Source: Macrocystis pyrifera
Lineage: Eukaryota; Sar; Phaeophyceae; Laminariales; Laminariaceae
Reading direction: 5' to 3'
Assembly: GCA_031763025.1 (NCBI GenBank)
Contig: JASSKH010000002.1
Coordinates: 16,714,468 to 16,778,467 of the forward strand
DNA length: 64,000 bases
The notes beneath the pieces were generated by a model, which was not told where the DNA came from, ran no database searches, and saw only the letters and a list, made by a program, of their open reading frames with translations. Below are positions 12,401 through 22,817 of the stretch, one piece after another. The stretch's first letter is position 1; each line of letters opens with the position of its first letter. The position numbers and the translations under genes are program-made.

Positions 12401-13340
12401 ATTCCAGTGTAGGTCTCGTGGCCGGCTCCAGCGCGTCGACCCTCGGCCCGTCCCTCACTAGCAATGTATAACATACACGTTGCGACTGCTGTATGTTTCA
12501 ACGACGCTGTGCCGATGCACGAAAAGGCGGTCGATGGTGAGGGACTATATGCCGGCGCAGGCCTCGTGGCCAGCGCTGATGCATCAGCCCTCGGCCCGTC
12601 CCTCACTAACGATACATTTAATAAAACGTCGCGGTACACAACGAACGATGTATGTAACAACACCGCTGTGCCGGCGCACTAGATGGCGGTCGATGATGAG
12701 GGACTATGTACCGGTGCACGGCTTGGGGCCGGCGCCGATGCGTCGACCCTTGGCTTTGCTCCTCACTAACCATACTTATCATACGCGCCGCGACGAGGAT
12801 AGCAATATATATATCATACACGTCGTGAGACACAATGTACTGCTGTACGTACCAACAACGCTGTGCCGGTGCACTAAAAGACGGACGATGGTGAGGGGAA
12901 ATATGCCGGTCGTGACCGGCCCCAGCGCGTCGGCCTGCGGCCCGTCTCTAATAAACGATACATATCATACACGTTGCGAGACATAATGTATTGCTGCTTG
13001 TTGTAACGACGCTGTGCCGGTGCACTAAAAGGCGGTCGAAAGTGAGGGACTATGTGCCGGCGAGGGCCTCGTGGCTGGCGCCAAACGCGTTGATCCTTGG
13101 CCCGTCCTTCACTAACGATACATACAATAAACGTCGCGGTACACAATAAACGATGTATGCAACAACACCGCTATGCCAGCGCACTAGAAGGCTGCCGGTG
13201 GTGAGGGACCAAGTGCCGGGTGCACGGCTTAGGGCCGGCGCCGATGCGTCGACCCTTGGCTTTTCCCCTCACTAACGATAGTTAACGTACGCGTCGTGAC
13301 GCACAACAGCGATGCCGTGCCGATGCACTTTAAGGCGGTC
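9440..13340. repeat. satellite array with 863-bp higher-order repeat
   Basis: Monomers of about 156-193 bp all share GGCGGTCGATGGTGAGGGA, a GTGCCGGTGCAC near-palindrome, TCGTGGCCGGCGCC and CGTCCCTCACTAACGATACA. Anchors fall near 9498, 9661, 9820, 9976, 10169, 10328, 10496, 10680, 10839. Between 9976 and 10839 the spacings 193, 159, 168, 184, 159 sum to 863, and the block from 9976 then repeats with near identity from 10839. Many long frames exist on both strands only because the monomers lack stops; their products drift and do not resemble proteins. Confidence 0.9.
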
Positions 13341-13700
13341 GATAGTGGCAGAGTATGCGCCGGTCCACGTCTCGTGACCGGTGCACCGGCTTGCAATCGA
13401 GATTGAGCGGAATGCATGCCGGCGCATGCGTCATCCCTCTCCCATTAGCGATACATTCGTGCCAAAGACACAGGCGAGTATCACCCCAAGGGAAGCTCTC
13501 GGCCGGTGCACGAGATACACGGTGCGGAGCACCAGATAACGGATGCTGTTGATTGGAAGATGCCGGTGCATAACAACCGCGGCTATAAACAACGCCGGCG
13601 CCTACTAATGGTGTGCCGGTGCACACCAGCACGGGGACAACCAAGCCCCACCCTCGTCCAGGCCGGTGCATGGATAGTGCTTACCGTCGCCTCTATCTAA
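13340..13700. repeat. GCCGGTGCA-rich transition zone
   Basis: Between the satellite and the recombinase pseudogene the motif GCCGGTGCA(C/T) or its near relatives recurs (about 13379, 13502, 13562, 13614, 13660), roughly every 50 bp, in otherwise unrelated sequence. It matches the near-palindromic core of the satellite monomers, so this may be degraded array edge. No gene is seen up to 13900. Confidence 0.45.
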
Positions 13701-13929
13701 TATCGTTCCCGTCGCGTTGCCCCGTTCCTGTTCCGCGCTGTCTCGCCGCCGCTTGTTAAACGCGCACTGAAAGGGTGGAACGATCGCACATTGTCGCCGG
13801 TACCCCATATAAATAATCCGTCGCCCTATTTCGTGAGATACGTTGTTGGGAGGACAGGGCCTGGCCGTGTCGTGGGGCTCGGGTGGCCGAGTTCTTTGGC
13901 TGTCGTTGGCATTGGGATACTTGGTTCAT

Positions 13930-14545
13930 GGAGAGGTCTGACGGAATATGTGTTCCTTTCTTCCGGAGTTGAATACCCCGTGCATTGCTTGACGAGGGGT
14001 GACGTATCGTTATTCGCGGGGGAGCGGCGATTGATCTCGTTGCAGTGGCATCAGGCCATCAGCATCGAGGTCGTGTTTCGAGGCCATAAAGGCGACCAAG
14101 CTCAGCAAGGATCGGTAATCGTGCACGCGACGACGCCTTCGGGGCGCGTTCCAGGGTAGGAGCAGGCGGCGATGCAGTTGCTCTCATGGTGGAGTTGTTG
14201 TCGGGATATCCGACGTTGCCAGAAAGCGCCCCCCAGTCGTAGTATCGGTACGGTAATGAGGTCAGAGTGGGGGGGTACACGCAGGCCCTCGAGGCACTTC
14301 GCAAAGTGGTTGCGGAAGCAGGAGACGATTCCAGCGAAGTCGGCCTCTACTCATTGCGTATTGGCGCAACCAGTACGCTGGCGGCCGGGGCGAAGTACCG
14401 CAGATGGCGATCCAGAGAGAAGGTACATGTAAGTTTTCAGAGTTTTCCAAGACGTACTGCCGCAATAACCCAGAGGACGCGAGTACTCTATCTCGAAAAC
14501 TAGCAGAGACGGGAAAAAGAGGGCAGAGTCAGCCAGGCCAGGGTG
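13930..14545 (+). pseudogene. tyrosine recombinase (element integrase), frameshifted
   Basis: Three frames each carry part of a tyrosine recombinase, the enzyme that integrates a circular DNA copy of such elements. At 13945-14135 a frame reads from VEYPVHCLTRGDV to VVFRGHKGDQAQQGSV, matching the stretch after the first catalytic Arg and the GSKTDQ-like block of the family. At 14180-14400 another frame carries SGYPTLPESAP, ALRKVVAEAG and YSLRIGATSTLAAG, the box-II region (H-x-x-R) with His replaced by Tyr. At 14425-14510 a third frame gives KTYCRNNPEDASTLSRKLAE, the region of the nucleophilic Tyr. The first catalytic Arg is not visible and at least two frameshifts separate the parts, so it is inactive. 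It ends about 50 bp before repeat B1, as expected for a right-end recombinase gene. Confidence 0.8.
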
Positions 14546-14592
14546 CTGTTGGGGGCCGAATACCGTAGTATCGACGCGACCTCGGAATTGGG

Positions 14593-16621
14593 GTATGCTA
14601 ATGGTTTACTACCATTGGGGGCCTCGGTCGTCCGAGACTGCGTTTGTTAGAGCCCCGACCAGTCGGCTGGGGGGGGTGACCTCCCGGGTACTGGCAGTAC
14701 GATAGGCAACGAGAGTCAGCGGCCGGTGCCGCGGCTCTCGTACCACACCAGTGGATCCCCCCCAACGACGCCGCAGAGAATAATAACAACATGACAATCC
14801 AAAAGATATACAACAAAGCGTAGTATCTCCAAGTTCACGTGAGATGCCTGATTGTTCACAACTGATTGTTTATAGTCATGGGCTCTACCGACGGAAACTA
14901 AATGGCTTAATTTTGTGCAGAGGCAAAGAGAAGAGAAGAATGACAATATTCGTCCCGTGCCCCCTCCTAGCTTCTCGTGATAGGTGCACGAGTAGAGCAC
15001 GGCACTGCTCGCTGCCGATCGATAGGCCTAGAGGCTAGGCCTATTGATGTGGTTTCTCCCGCCCACTCGCCCCTTTCTTCTTTCGAAGGTGGGTGGAACG
15101 AAGCGGCCACATGGTGCTGGCCACACCGTATTTTACTTTTATTATTGTTTGTGATTAACTGGTTGCGATTCGGGGCTCTCACTAGGAGCGTGGGGTATGT
15201 CAATGGTTTGCTACCATTGGGGGCCTCGGTGGTCCGAGACTGCGTTTGTTAGAGCCCCGGCCAGTCGGCTGGGGGGGGGGGACCTCCCGGGTACTGGCGG
15301 TACGATAGGTAACGAGAGTCAGCGGCCGGTGCCGCGGCTCTCGTACCACGCCAGTGGATCCCCCCCACCGACGCCGCAGAGAATAATAACAACATGACAA
15401 TCCAAAAGATATACAACAAAGCGTAGTATCTCCAAGTTCACGTGAGATGCCTGATTGTTCACAACTGATTGTTTATAGTCATGGGCTCTACCGACGGAAA
15501 CTAAATGGCTTAATTTTGTGCAGAGGCAAAGAGAAGAGAAGAATGACAATACTCGTCCCGTGCCCCCTCCTAGCTTCTCGTGATAGGTGCACGAGTAGAG
15601 CACGGCACTGCTCGCTGCCGATCGATAGGCCTAGAGGCTAGGCCTATTGATGTGGTTTCTCCCGCCCACTCGCCCCTTTCTTCTTTCGAAGCTGGGTGGA
15701 ACGAAGCGGCCACATGGTGCTGGCCACACCGTATTTTACTTTTATTATTGTTTGCGATTAACTGGTTGCGATTCGGGGCTGTCTCTGGGAGAGTGGGGTA
15801 TGTCAATAGTTTACTACCATCGGGGGCCTCGGTGGTCCGAGCCTGCGTTTGTTAAAGCCCCGGCCAGTCGGCTGGGGGGGGGGAACTCCTGGGTACCGGC
15901 AGTACGATAGGCAACGAGAGTCAGCGGCCGGTGTCGCGTCTCTCGTACCACGCCAGTGGATCCCCCCCACCGACGCCGCAGAGAATAATAACATGACAAT
16001 CCAAAAGATATACAACAAAGCGTAGTATCTCCAAGTTCACGTGAGATGCCCGATTGTTCATAACTGATTGTTTATAGTCATGGGCTCTACCGACGGAAAC
16101 TAAATGGCTTAATTTGTTCAGAGGCAGAGTGAAGAGAAGAACGACAATACTCGTCCCGTGCCCCCTCCTAGCTTCTCGTGATAGGTGCACGAGTAGAGCA
16201 CGGCATTGCTCGCTGCCGTTCGATAGGCCTAGCGGCTAGGCTTATCGTTGTGGTTTCTCCCGCCCACCCGCCCCCCTTTCTTCTTTCGAAAGTGGGGGGA
16301 ACGGAGTGGCCAAATGGTGCTGGCCATGCCGTATTTTACTTTTATTATTGTTTGTGATTAACTGGTTGCGATTCGGGGCTGTCTCTGGGAGAGTGGGGTA
16401 TGTCAATGGTTTACTACCATTGGGGGCCTCGATCGTCCGAGACTGCGTTTGTTAGAGCCCCGGCCGGTCGGCTGGCGGGGGAGAACTCCCGGGTACTGGC
16501 AGCACGATAGGCAACGAGAGTCAGCGGCCGGTGTCGCGGCTCTCGTACCACGCCAGTGGACCCCCCCCCCCCCCGACTCGCAGAGAATAATAATAACATG
16601 ACATTTCGAAGGATATACAAC
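14593..16621 (+). repeat. B1-A2-B2-A3-B3-A4-B4 tandem of split repeats (~600-bp period)
   Basis: The A starts lie at 14818, 15421 and 16020 (periods 603 and 599). B runs from GGGGTATG(C/T)(T/C)AATGG to GATATACAACAAA (14593-14817, 15196-15420, 15799-16019, 16400-16621). Between A and the next B lies a 140-bp spacer with CCCGCCCACTCGCCCC and TTTTACTTTTATTATTG. B contains a GC-rich hairpin, CGAGAG...CTCTCG around GCGGCCGGTGCCGCG, and a G-run and C-run of variable length. Small frames inside the units are shadows. Confidence 0.85.
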
Positions 16622-17220
16622 AAAATAAATTATTTCCCTTACTATATTATTTATATGGCCTTCACCTCTGTTCAACTATTAATAAACAACTACCGAGTAC
16701 GTAGGATTAAATATTTCTGAGCGGCAGTGAGAGCTGTTAAAATTTCAGTACGTAGCAACAAAAAAAAACGCCTGAATAGAAAAGCTACTATTAATATAAG
16801 AAGAGTATTTTGTGTGTTCGTCGTGCATTTTCTTTTCTTGACTTCGTCTCCCCCCCCGAAATCAGAATACAAACAATTTCTCTTACTATATAATTCTATG
16901 ACCCATTTACCCTTCCCCTCTGTTCAATTATTAATAAACAACTACCGAGTACGTAGGATTAAATACTTCTGAGCCGCAGTGAGAGTTGTTGAAATTACAG
17001 TACGTAGCAAAAACAAACAAGCTGAGAATAGAAGAACTATTATACTAGAGTATTTTGTGTGTTTATCGCGTATTTTCTTTTCTTGATTTCGTCTCCCCGA
17101 ATTCAGAAAATAAATAACTTCCCTTACTAAACATATATCAAAACATGATTACTACAACAACAGTATCATCACTATTATTACTATAAATAAACAACTACCG
17201 AGTAGAATTAAGTAGCACTT
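16622..17220. repeat. R3 satellite, right of the element
   Basis: It restarts in mid-monomer at AAAATAAATTATTTCCC, the exact continuation of the monomer broken at 8330. ACCGAGTACGTAGGATT boxes lie at 16692 and 16944, with a truncated one at 17197 (period about 252 bp). Confidence 0.85.
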
Positions 17221-17860
17221 CTAGAAATCAAGTGATGCCAATCATTTCATCTATGTTTTCAATTTAACGAGTCCTCCCGCGGTCTGCTTTTTTTGACGGC
17301 AAAAACACATTACCAGTATGAGATTCCGAAAATTAAAAATAAAGGGCAAATGAGTCGGACTCCTCCCAAACCCAGTCGTTTCTTTGTTGTTGCGTTGTCT
17401 CTCACATTCGGTTAGGGGGTAAGGGTCGTAATCTCGCATCAGAGTGAATGAGCCGACTTTTGTAACCTGCCCCTACGGCCGCTTCTTATATCTGGAGCTT
17501 TTGTTGTCGGTCTTTCTTTTACGGTTTTGGAAGAGCAGGGTGGGTCGGCCGATTGAGATAATTTGTAGTGTCACGGCATCGTCGTCCGCCCACAAGATGG
17601 GGTCTCACGCCAGAGTCTAATTGAGACGATCTTGCTTCTCCCTTCTACAGTAAGGTCGACCTCACTCACATGACAAAAATCACTCAGTTGACATGGGCAT
17701 TGCTAGCTGCCGAGAGTTCTTGCCCCGAGATTCATGATATGATGTTGGTCGATTGGCCTGTCTTTCAATTATACCTGGGAGCGTGAGATTTTGTTGAAGG
17801 TGGTGAAGCAACGTCATATTTTGTGTTTCCGACTTCTCCAATGGTTTCTGAAGTAGGTTG
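17221..17860. other. no assignable feature
   Basis: Unique, mildly AT-rich sequence without a coherent frame. A phrase near 17695-17790 (GCCGAGAGTTCTTGCCCC, ATGGTTGGTCGATTGG-like) resembles 4785-4835, so it belongs to the same repeat landscape as the start of the window. Confidence 0.4.
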
Positions 17861-18800
17861 TATGTCGATTGTTGCGCGGGACAGGGGAGTCGTTTGGATT
17901 AAATATAGGTTTTCGATTTTGGCGGTTGAGGTATTATAGGTATTTTTTTCACGTTGTCAAGTACTGTGTTTGTTTATCGATATTGATCAAGATTTCTTCT
18001 TTGTTGGCGTTGTTGCTGAAGAGCGCTGTGGGTTGGATTTTAGAATTCAAGGGAGTATCATACTTTCTCTGTTTTCGCTTGCTTTATTGCCGCAGAGCGC
18101 AGATTTTTTCTCCATTGTTTTTACTTAGCTGTCGTGGGCTGTACGGGACGAGAAAACATCATGCCTTCCCCACGAACGCTGTATTACATCTTCATGGCTC
18201 TGGTTTTCTTCGACTTCGTAGATGTTGATGAGAGGTTTTCTCTTTTTTGTCGTTTTCGCTGAAGAGCGCTGTGGGTGGGGTTTTAGGGGACAAGAGAAAA
18301 TCATGATGTTTCTGTTTTTTTTTGCGTTATTGCCGCAGAGCGTAGATTTTTTCTCTATTGCCTGCCGTGGGCTGTACGAGACGAGGAAATACCATACCCT
18401 CCCCGCGACCTGTATTACACTACGTCTTCTTCGTTTTGACTTTTTTTTTCGATTCCTCGCAGGCGAACGTAGATGGATTCTCGGATAGCGTAGATTAATT
18501 CTTCATTGCCTGTCGTGGGCTGTGCGGGACATAAGAAAATATCATACTTCGTAAATGGATTCTCGGATAGCGTAGATTACTTCTCCACATCCTGTAGTGG
18601 GCTGTACGGGACATAACATAATATCATACTTTTCCCACGAACGGTATATTTATACATTCAAGGCGTTGGCTTTCTTCAATCGTCGAAGGCGAACGTATGG
18701 ATTCTCGGTTGCCTGTCGTGCGTCGTACGGGACAACTTGAGTCGCGTTGGTACACTGGTGTGATTGTTTGGGGGAAATATTATTGGCTTGATCCGAGGGT
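17860..18800. repeat. R1 repeat block, third
   Basis: R1 cores lie near 18132, 18364, 18508 and 18596. GCTGAAGAGCGCTGTGGGTTGG lies near 18014 and GCCGCAGAGCG near 18090 and 18331. It runs into the CCTGTCGTGCGTCGTACGGGAC segment at 18711 and then the SINE-like array. Confidence 0.75.
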
Positions 18801-18859
18801 GTTGCGCGTCAGAGAGTAGGAAAGAAAACGTTGTTATTTGGTGCTTTATTCATTGCTTT

Positions 18860-19480
18860 AAGGTCTTAATGTTTTGGGCTATTGGTAAAAGGTTCACTGA
18901 TCACCTACCCGATCTAAGCCCTACAACACTCTTGCCCCCTGGAACGGACCGGATATACGGGTCGACGTGCCACAAACACTCGGTTCCAATTTTTGGGGAT
19001 CCAGAAATATTTTGTTAGATTCTTGACATGGGGAAAGTCAATTTCTTTTGAAAAAGCGTTTTTCGTGGTGGACGCGAGACTCGAACTAATGACCAACGAC
19101 CCATGTCCTGCCGATGATGTCATTTGTTAAGATGTTAGTCCGTTGGGCTATTGGTAAAAGGTTAACAGATCGCCTACCCGATCCAAGCCCTACAACACTC
19201 TCTCCTCCTGGAGCGGACCGGATATACGGGTCGACGTGCCACAAACACTCGGTTCCATTTTGGGGGATCCAGAAGATTTTTTTTAGATTCTTGACATGGG
19301 GAAAGTCACTTTCTTTTTAAAAAGCTTTTTTCGTGGTGGACGTGAGATTCGAACTGAAGACCAACGACCCATGTCCTGCCGATGATGCCATTCGTTAAGG
19401 TCTTAGCCCGTTGGGCTATTGGCAAAAGGTTAACCGATCGCCTACCCAATCTGGGCCTTATAACACATTTCGTCAGGGAC
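18860..19480 (-). repeat. SINE-like tandem array with pol III A and B boxes
   Basis: Three units with a 268-269 bp period (anchor CGTTGGGCTA at about 18872, 19141, 19409). Read on the minus strand, a unit begins with TAGCCCAACGG(A/G)CTA, a good A box. About 65 nt later it has GTTCGA(A/G)TCTC, a good B box (complement of about 19084-19095 and 19346-19357), followed by a CGTCCACCACG end resembling a tRNA 3' end. A body of about 165 bp follows. The acceptor and D stems do not fold, so I call a tRNA-derived SINE rather than a tRNA gene. Confidence 0.65.
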
Positions 19481-19559
19481 CAATAATCGAACGTATTCTG
19501 ATCAGGACTTTTTAGATCAGGTACGTATTAATCTTTCATCTTGAACGCACGTTTGGCAT

Positions 19560-20350
19560 CGTAAACTGCCGTTTGCAGTTGCTCGTTGCGTTCGGGCCTC
19601 AGTTTCGTCGTTGCGTGCGGACCTTGGCTTCGTCGGCGGCCCTCGCTCTTTGATTCGTCGCAGGGAAACGTAGATGGATTATCGGAAAGCATAGATTATT
19701 TTTCCATTACCTGTCGTGGGCTGTATGGGACAAAAGAAACATCAAACTTTTTCCTCGAACGGTATATTTTACATTCATGGCATTAGCTTTCTTGGATTCG
19801 TCACAGCCGAATGTAGATAGATTATCGGATAGAGTAGATTAAATCTCCATTACCTGTCGTGGGCTGTACGGGACAAGAGAAATTGTCATACTTTTCCCGC
19901 GAACGGTATATTATACATTCATGGCGTTGGCTTTCTTCATTCGTCGCAGGCGAATGTATGGATTCTCGGTTGCCTGTCGTGCGTCGTACGGGACAAGTTG
20001 AGTCGCTTTGGTACACTGGTGTGTTTTTCGGGTGGAAAGATTATGGGCTCGATCCGAGAGTAGTGTGCGGCAAAGTGTAGGGAAGAAAACATTGTTGTTT
20101 GATGCTGTAGTCATTGCGTCCGGGAACATCCATCGACTCGGTTGCCTGTCTTGTGTCGAATGGGACAGCTTGAGCCGCTTTGGTACACTGTTGTGTTCGT
20201 TTGGAAAAAATATTATTGGTTTGATCCGAGGGTTGGGTGCGGCAGAGTGTAGGAAAGAAAACAGTGTTGTTTGATGTTTTAGTCATTGCGTCGGGAACAT
20301 CCATTGCGCCAGCAACCAATAATCGAACATGTTTTAATCATCACGTTTTT
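19560..20350. repeat. R1/SINE composite, fourth block
   Basis: R1 cores lie near 19706 and 19856. Two copies follow of the segment with TGTCGTGCGTCG or TCTTGTGTCGAATGGGAC, TTGAGTCGCTTTGGTACACTG and CATTGCGTCCGGGAACATCC (about 19967-20133 and 20140-20303). Confidence 0.7.
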
Positions 20351-20369
20351 TTATCAGGTACGTATCAAT

Positions 20370-20590
20370 TTTTCATCTTGAACGGTCCTTTGGCATCGTA
20401 AACTGCCATTTGCAGCCTGCGGGCCTCAGCTTCGACCCTTGGCATCGTAAACTGCCGTTTGCAGTTCGTTGCGTGCGATCCTTGGCATTGCGTGCGGGCC
20501 TTGGCTTCGTCGGCGGCCCTGACTTGGCCGCCGGCGGAGCCTCGGCGGCCCTGACTTGGCCGCCGGCGGAGCCCCCTTGTACCCTTCCAT
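20370..20590. repeat. GC-rich short tandem repeats
   Basis: Two adjacent ~32-bp copies of a CGGCGGCCCTGACTTGGCCG unit lie at about 20511-20575. They are preceded by two copies of CTTGGCATCGTAAACTGCCGTTTGCAG-like sequence, the latter also present near 19553 and 2080. No gene. Confidence 0.6.
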
Positions 20591-22730
20591 AACTTCTTAA
20601 CTACGCTATCTCACCTCCCACCATTACTCCAGCTCGCCCTTTTGTTACTTTCTCCCATATAGCTCTATCAATACGGCTGGCAACCTCGTTTTTGGCATTT
20701 TACTTTATATTGCCATACTTCCTCATGTCTCTATTTGTCTTGAGTGGGTACATTCCCAGTTCTACTCTTAATACTGAACCGAAAGGGGAGGGTATATATA
20801 AAGTCACTTCCTGGTGATATGCAAGGTACCTGGCACATTTACAAAATTCAATATATTATAGCATACCACCAATATACTGAACACTGCTTCAGGGGGGTCA
20901 TTTTATGAGTACCGAACACATTTCGTTTCAACTCTCCAAAACCCCAAAAAGTATTTTCGACTATGTATACCATTAAAAATCGGTGTAGGAATCGTAAAAA
21001 TCCAACAGCACGCCCATCTGTTTGCTGTAGATAATTGCGTAAAAACCAAAAACCCAACTTATCGTACCCCAAACTAGTACATACGTATTTACCGGGACAT
21101 ATTACCACAGCAGCCTCGCTGTACGTCAACACCAGATGATTGTCCGGAAATTCGCAGGAAAACGCTACGCGCTTCGCATAGATAGTTTAATACGTGCTTG
21201 ACAGGAGATAACGCGTACCAGGTATTGTATATCATACGTACCAGGTATTGAGTAGACAGATAGATAACCACCTGAAGTTTTACACGTACATAATTTTTTC
21301 TTCAACCGAAATTCGAGATCGTATTCGGGTCGCGCAATTACTGCAATTTATGCGTGTGCATATCATATCATATAATAATCATACCATAAAGTACATGTGT
21401 CTGTCATGTATGTACATGAAACGAGCACGATCTTAGACCATCATCCCCCGTGCTCGTGTGCCTTTCACATGCTGTAGTCTCATGTCATATATATATACAC
21501 CATCAAGGAGGCGAGGGGTGTACCCATGCCATGCATGGTCGTAGTCGAGTGACAATAGACCCTCGTATCCCTGCATTGCCGGGACGGAGCACATCGGGTA
21601 TTCACGGACCAGGCAGACATTGGGCAGGGCATTCATAGCAAGCTCTAACAAAAGAGTAATACTGCAGCAACTAAAACCAAACGATAGCTTTCATTTTTTT
21701 ACTCCACCTTATTCAGGGTGTCAAAATGGTCACCTGGTACCAAAAACAAATAAAATGTTGGCTCCTAATATTCCTGAAAAACTCCATACGGCAGAGCGCG
21801 TATCTGATACCAGGTGCTCAGGCAGACAGATGACGTGTAATAAACAACTACTGAATTGCGCACGACAGCATGTCATAATATTATCGTAGTCTATTTTCTA
21901 ATCAAGCGCGGGTACAAGGTAATGCAATACTGCTGCTGTATGCATTATCGTCCGCAACCCATAGAGCAAGCACGGGTAGAAGGAAATGCAGTACTGCTGC
22001 AGTATGCATTATCATCTGTATCCCGTAGAGCAGCCGAACTACGCACCAAGCTCTAGACCCGCGAGGAAGGAAGAAGAGAAGAGGGGGGGGGGTGTACTCA
22101 ATATCATGCATCGCCGTAGTCGTATGACCATAGACCCTCGCATCCCTACAATGCTGGGACGGAGCACGTCGGGTTATCACCGACCAAGCGGACATTGCTT
22201 GCACCAAGCGCGAAGCGCCGTAGGGGGTTCAGCGAGTTGCATGAAGGATGAGCTGCATCCTACTAAGAACCGCTTGTGTGGCGAATATGCAGCGCCAACA
22301 CGTTGATCTACTTTCCGGTGTGGCCACTTCCAGAGACAGCAATTAGGGCACTCTGCAACTCCCTCGTGGATACCTTACCATAAACACTACGTATTACGAT
22401 AATTCCCCTGGTGCAGAGTAAAGATTCTCTACCCCGCACACATGATCTAATCCGATCGCCAGCTGTGAGCGAGCGCCCCATAAAACGGGGCGACATTCAC
22501 AGCTCTTAGACGAAACACAGAGCGACGAAAGCGTCAAAACAAAGGACGACAACAACTTAACAACCCAACAGAGTACAAGCCTATATACGTCGCAACCCGA
22601 AAGAGTCATCAACAACCTTCGGATCGTCCCAGGAGTTCGTGACATGCTGATCAGTGTTGATGATGATCCTGGCTCGCGAAGACGCTACCGAAGCGTGCAC
22701 CGTTTACGCCTCCTGTAGTGCTCCGAATCC
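20591..22730. other. intergenic, one diverged internal duplication
   Basis: No gene is recognised. 21500-21620 and 22080-22200 are diverged duplicates sharing TGCAT(G)GTCGTAGTCG, ACAATAGACCCTCG-like and GGGACGGAGCAC. 21905-21950 and 21965-22010 are a local duplicate around AATGCA(A/G)TACTGCTGC. A GTATATATAAAG string at 20790 resembles a TATA box but has no gene downstream. Confidence 0.5.
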
Positions 22731-22817
22731 CAATCGATGACTCGCGCTTCTCCACCAACTCTGCTTGTCCTCTCTGCTCCCCTTCAAATCACCCGCTCAC
22801 CATATTCCTGTGCCGAT

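Larger units (their letters stand above)
8331..16621 (+). mobile_element. tyrosine-recombinase element with split direct repeats (Ngaro/PAT-like layout)
   Basis: The left end (GCGTAGTATCTC at 8334) and right end (GATATACAAC at 16612-16621) sit inside R3 satellite. Joining the flanks CAAATTCAG and AAAATAAATTATTTCCC restores an ordinary R3 monomer, with no target-site duplication. A repeat 'A' occurs at the left end. To the right of a recombinase pseudogene come B1 A2 B2 A3 B3 A4 B4, and every B-A joint reads like the two element ends fused. A1...B1-A2-B2 split direct repeats, a tyrosine recombinase and insertion without duplication are known of Ngaro/PAT-type DIRS-order retrotransposons. I see no reverse transcriptase or RNase H, so this copy would be non-autonomous or rearranged. 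The A2-B2 amplification and the internal satellite are unusual. Confidence 0.7.

Noticed and set aside
9669..13146. Many overlapping 80-170 codon frames on both strands
   Set aside because: They follow the satellite monomers, exist in several frames at once, and their products repeat with the monomer period. They are stop-poor satellite, not genes.
9440..13340. CRISPR-like regular repeat array
   Set aside because: Whole 156-193 bp monomers repeat and drift together, with no constant short repeat separated by unique spacers, and the context is eukaryotic.
14593..16621. LTRs of an LTR retrotransposon
   Set aside because: Units are tandem, lack TG...CA ends and target duplication, and alternate as A and B with circle-type joints beside a tyrosine recombinase, which fits split direct repeats better.
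19020..19430. Genuine tRNA genes on the minus strand
   Set aside because: A and B boxes are good, but acceptor, D and T stems do not pair and the spacing between boxes is too long for a standard tRNA without a foldable variable arm.
20785..20800. TATA box (GTATATATAAAG)
   Set aside because: No coding exon or conserved transcript start follows; AT-rich matches of this kind are expected by chance.
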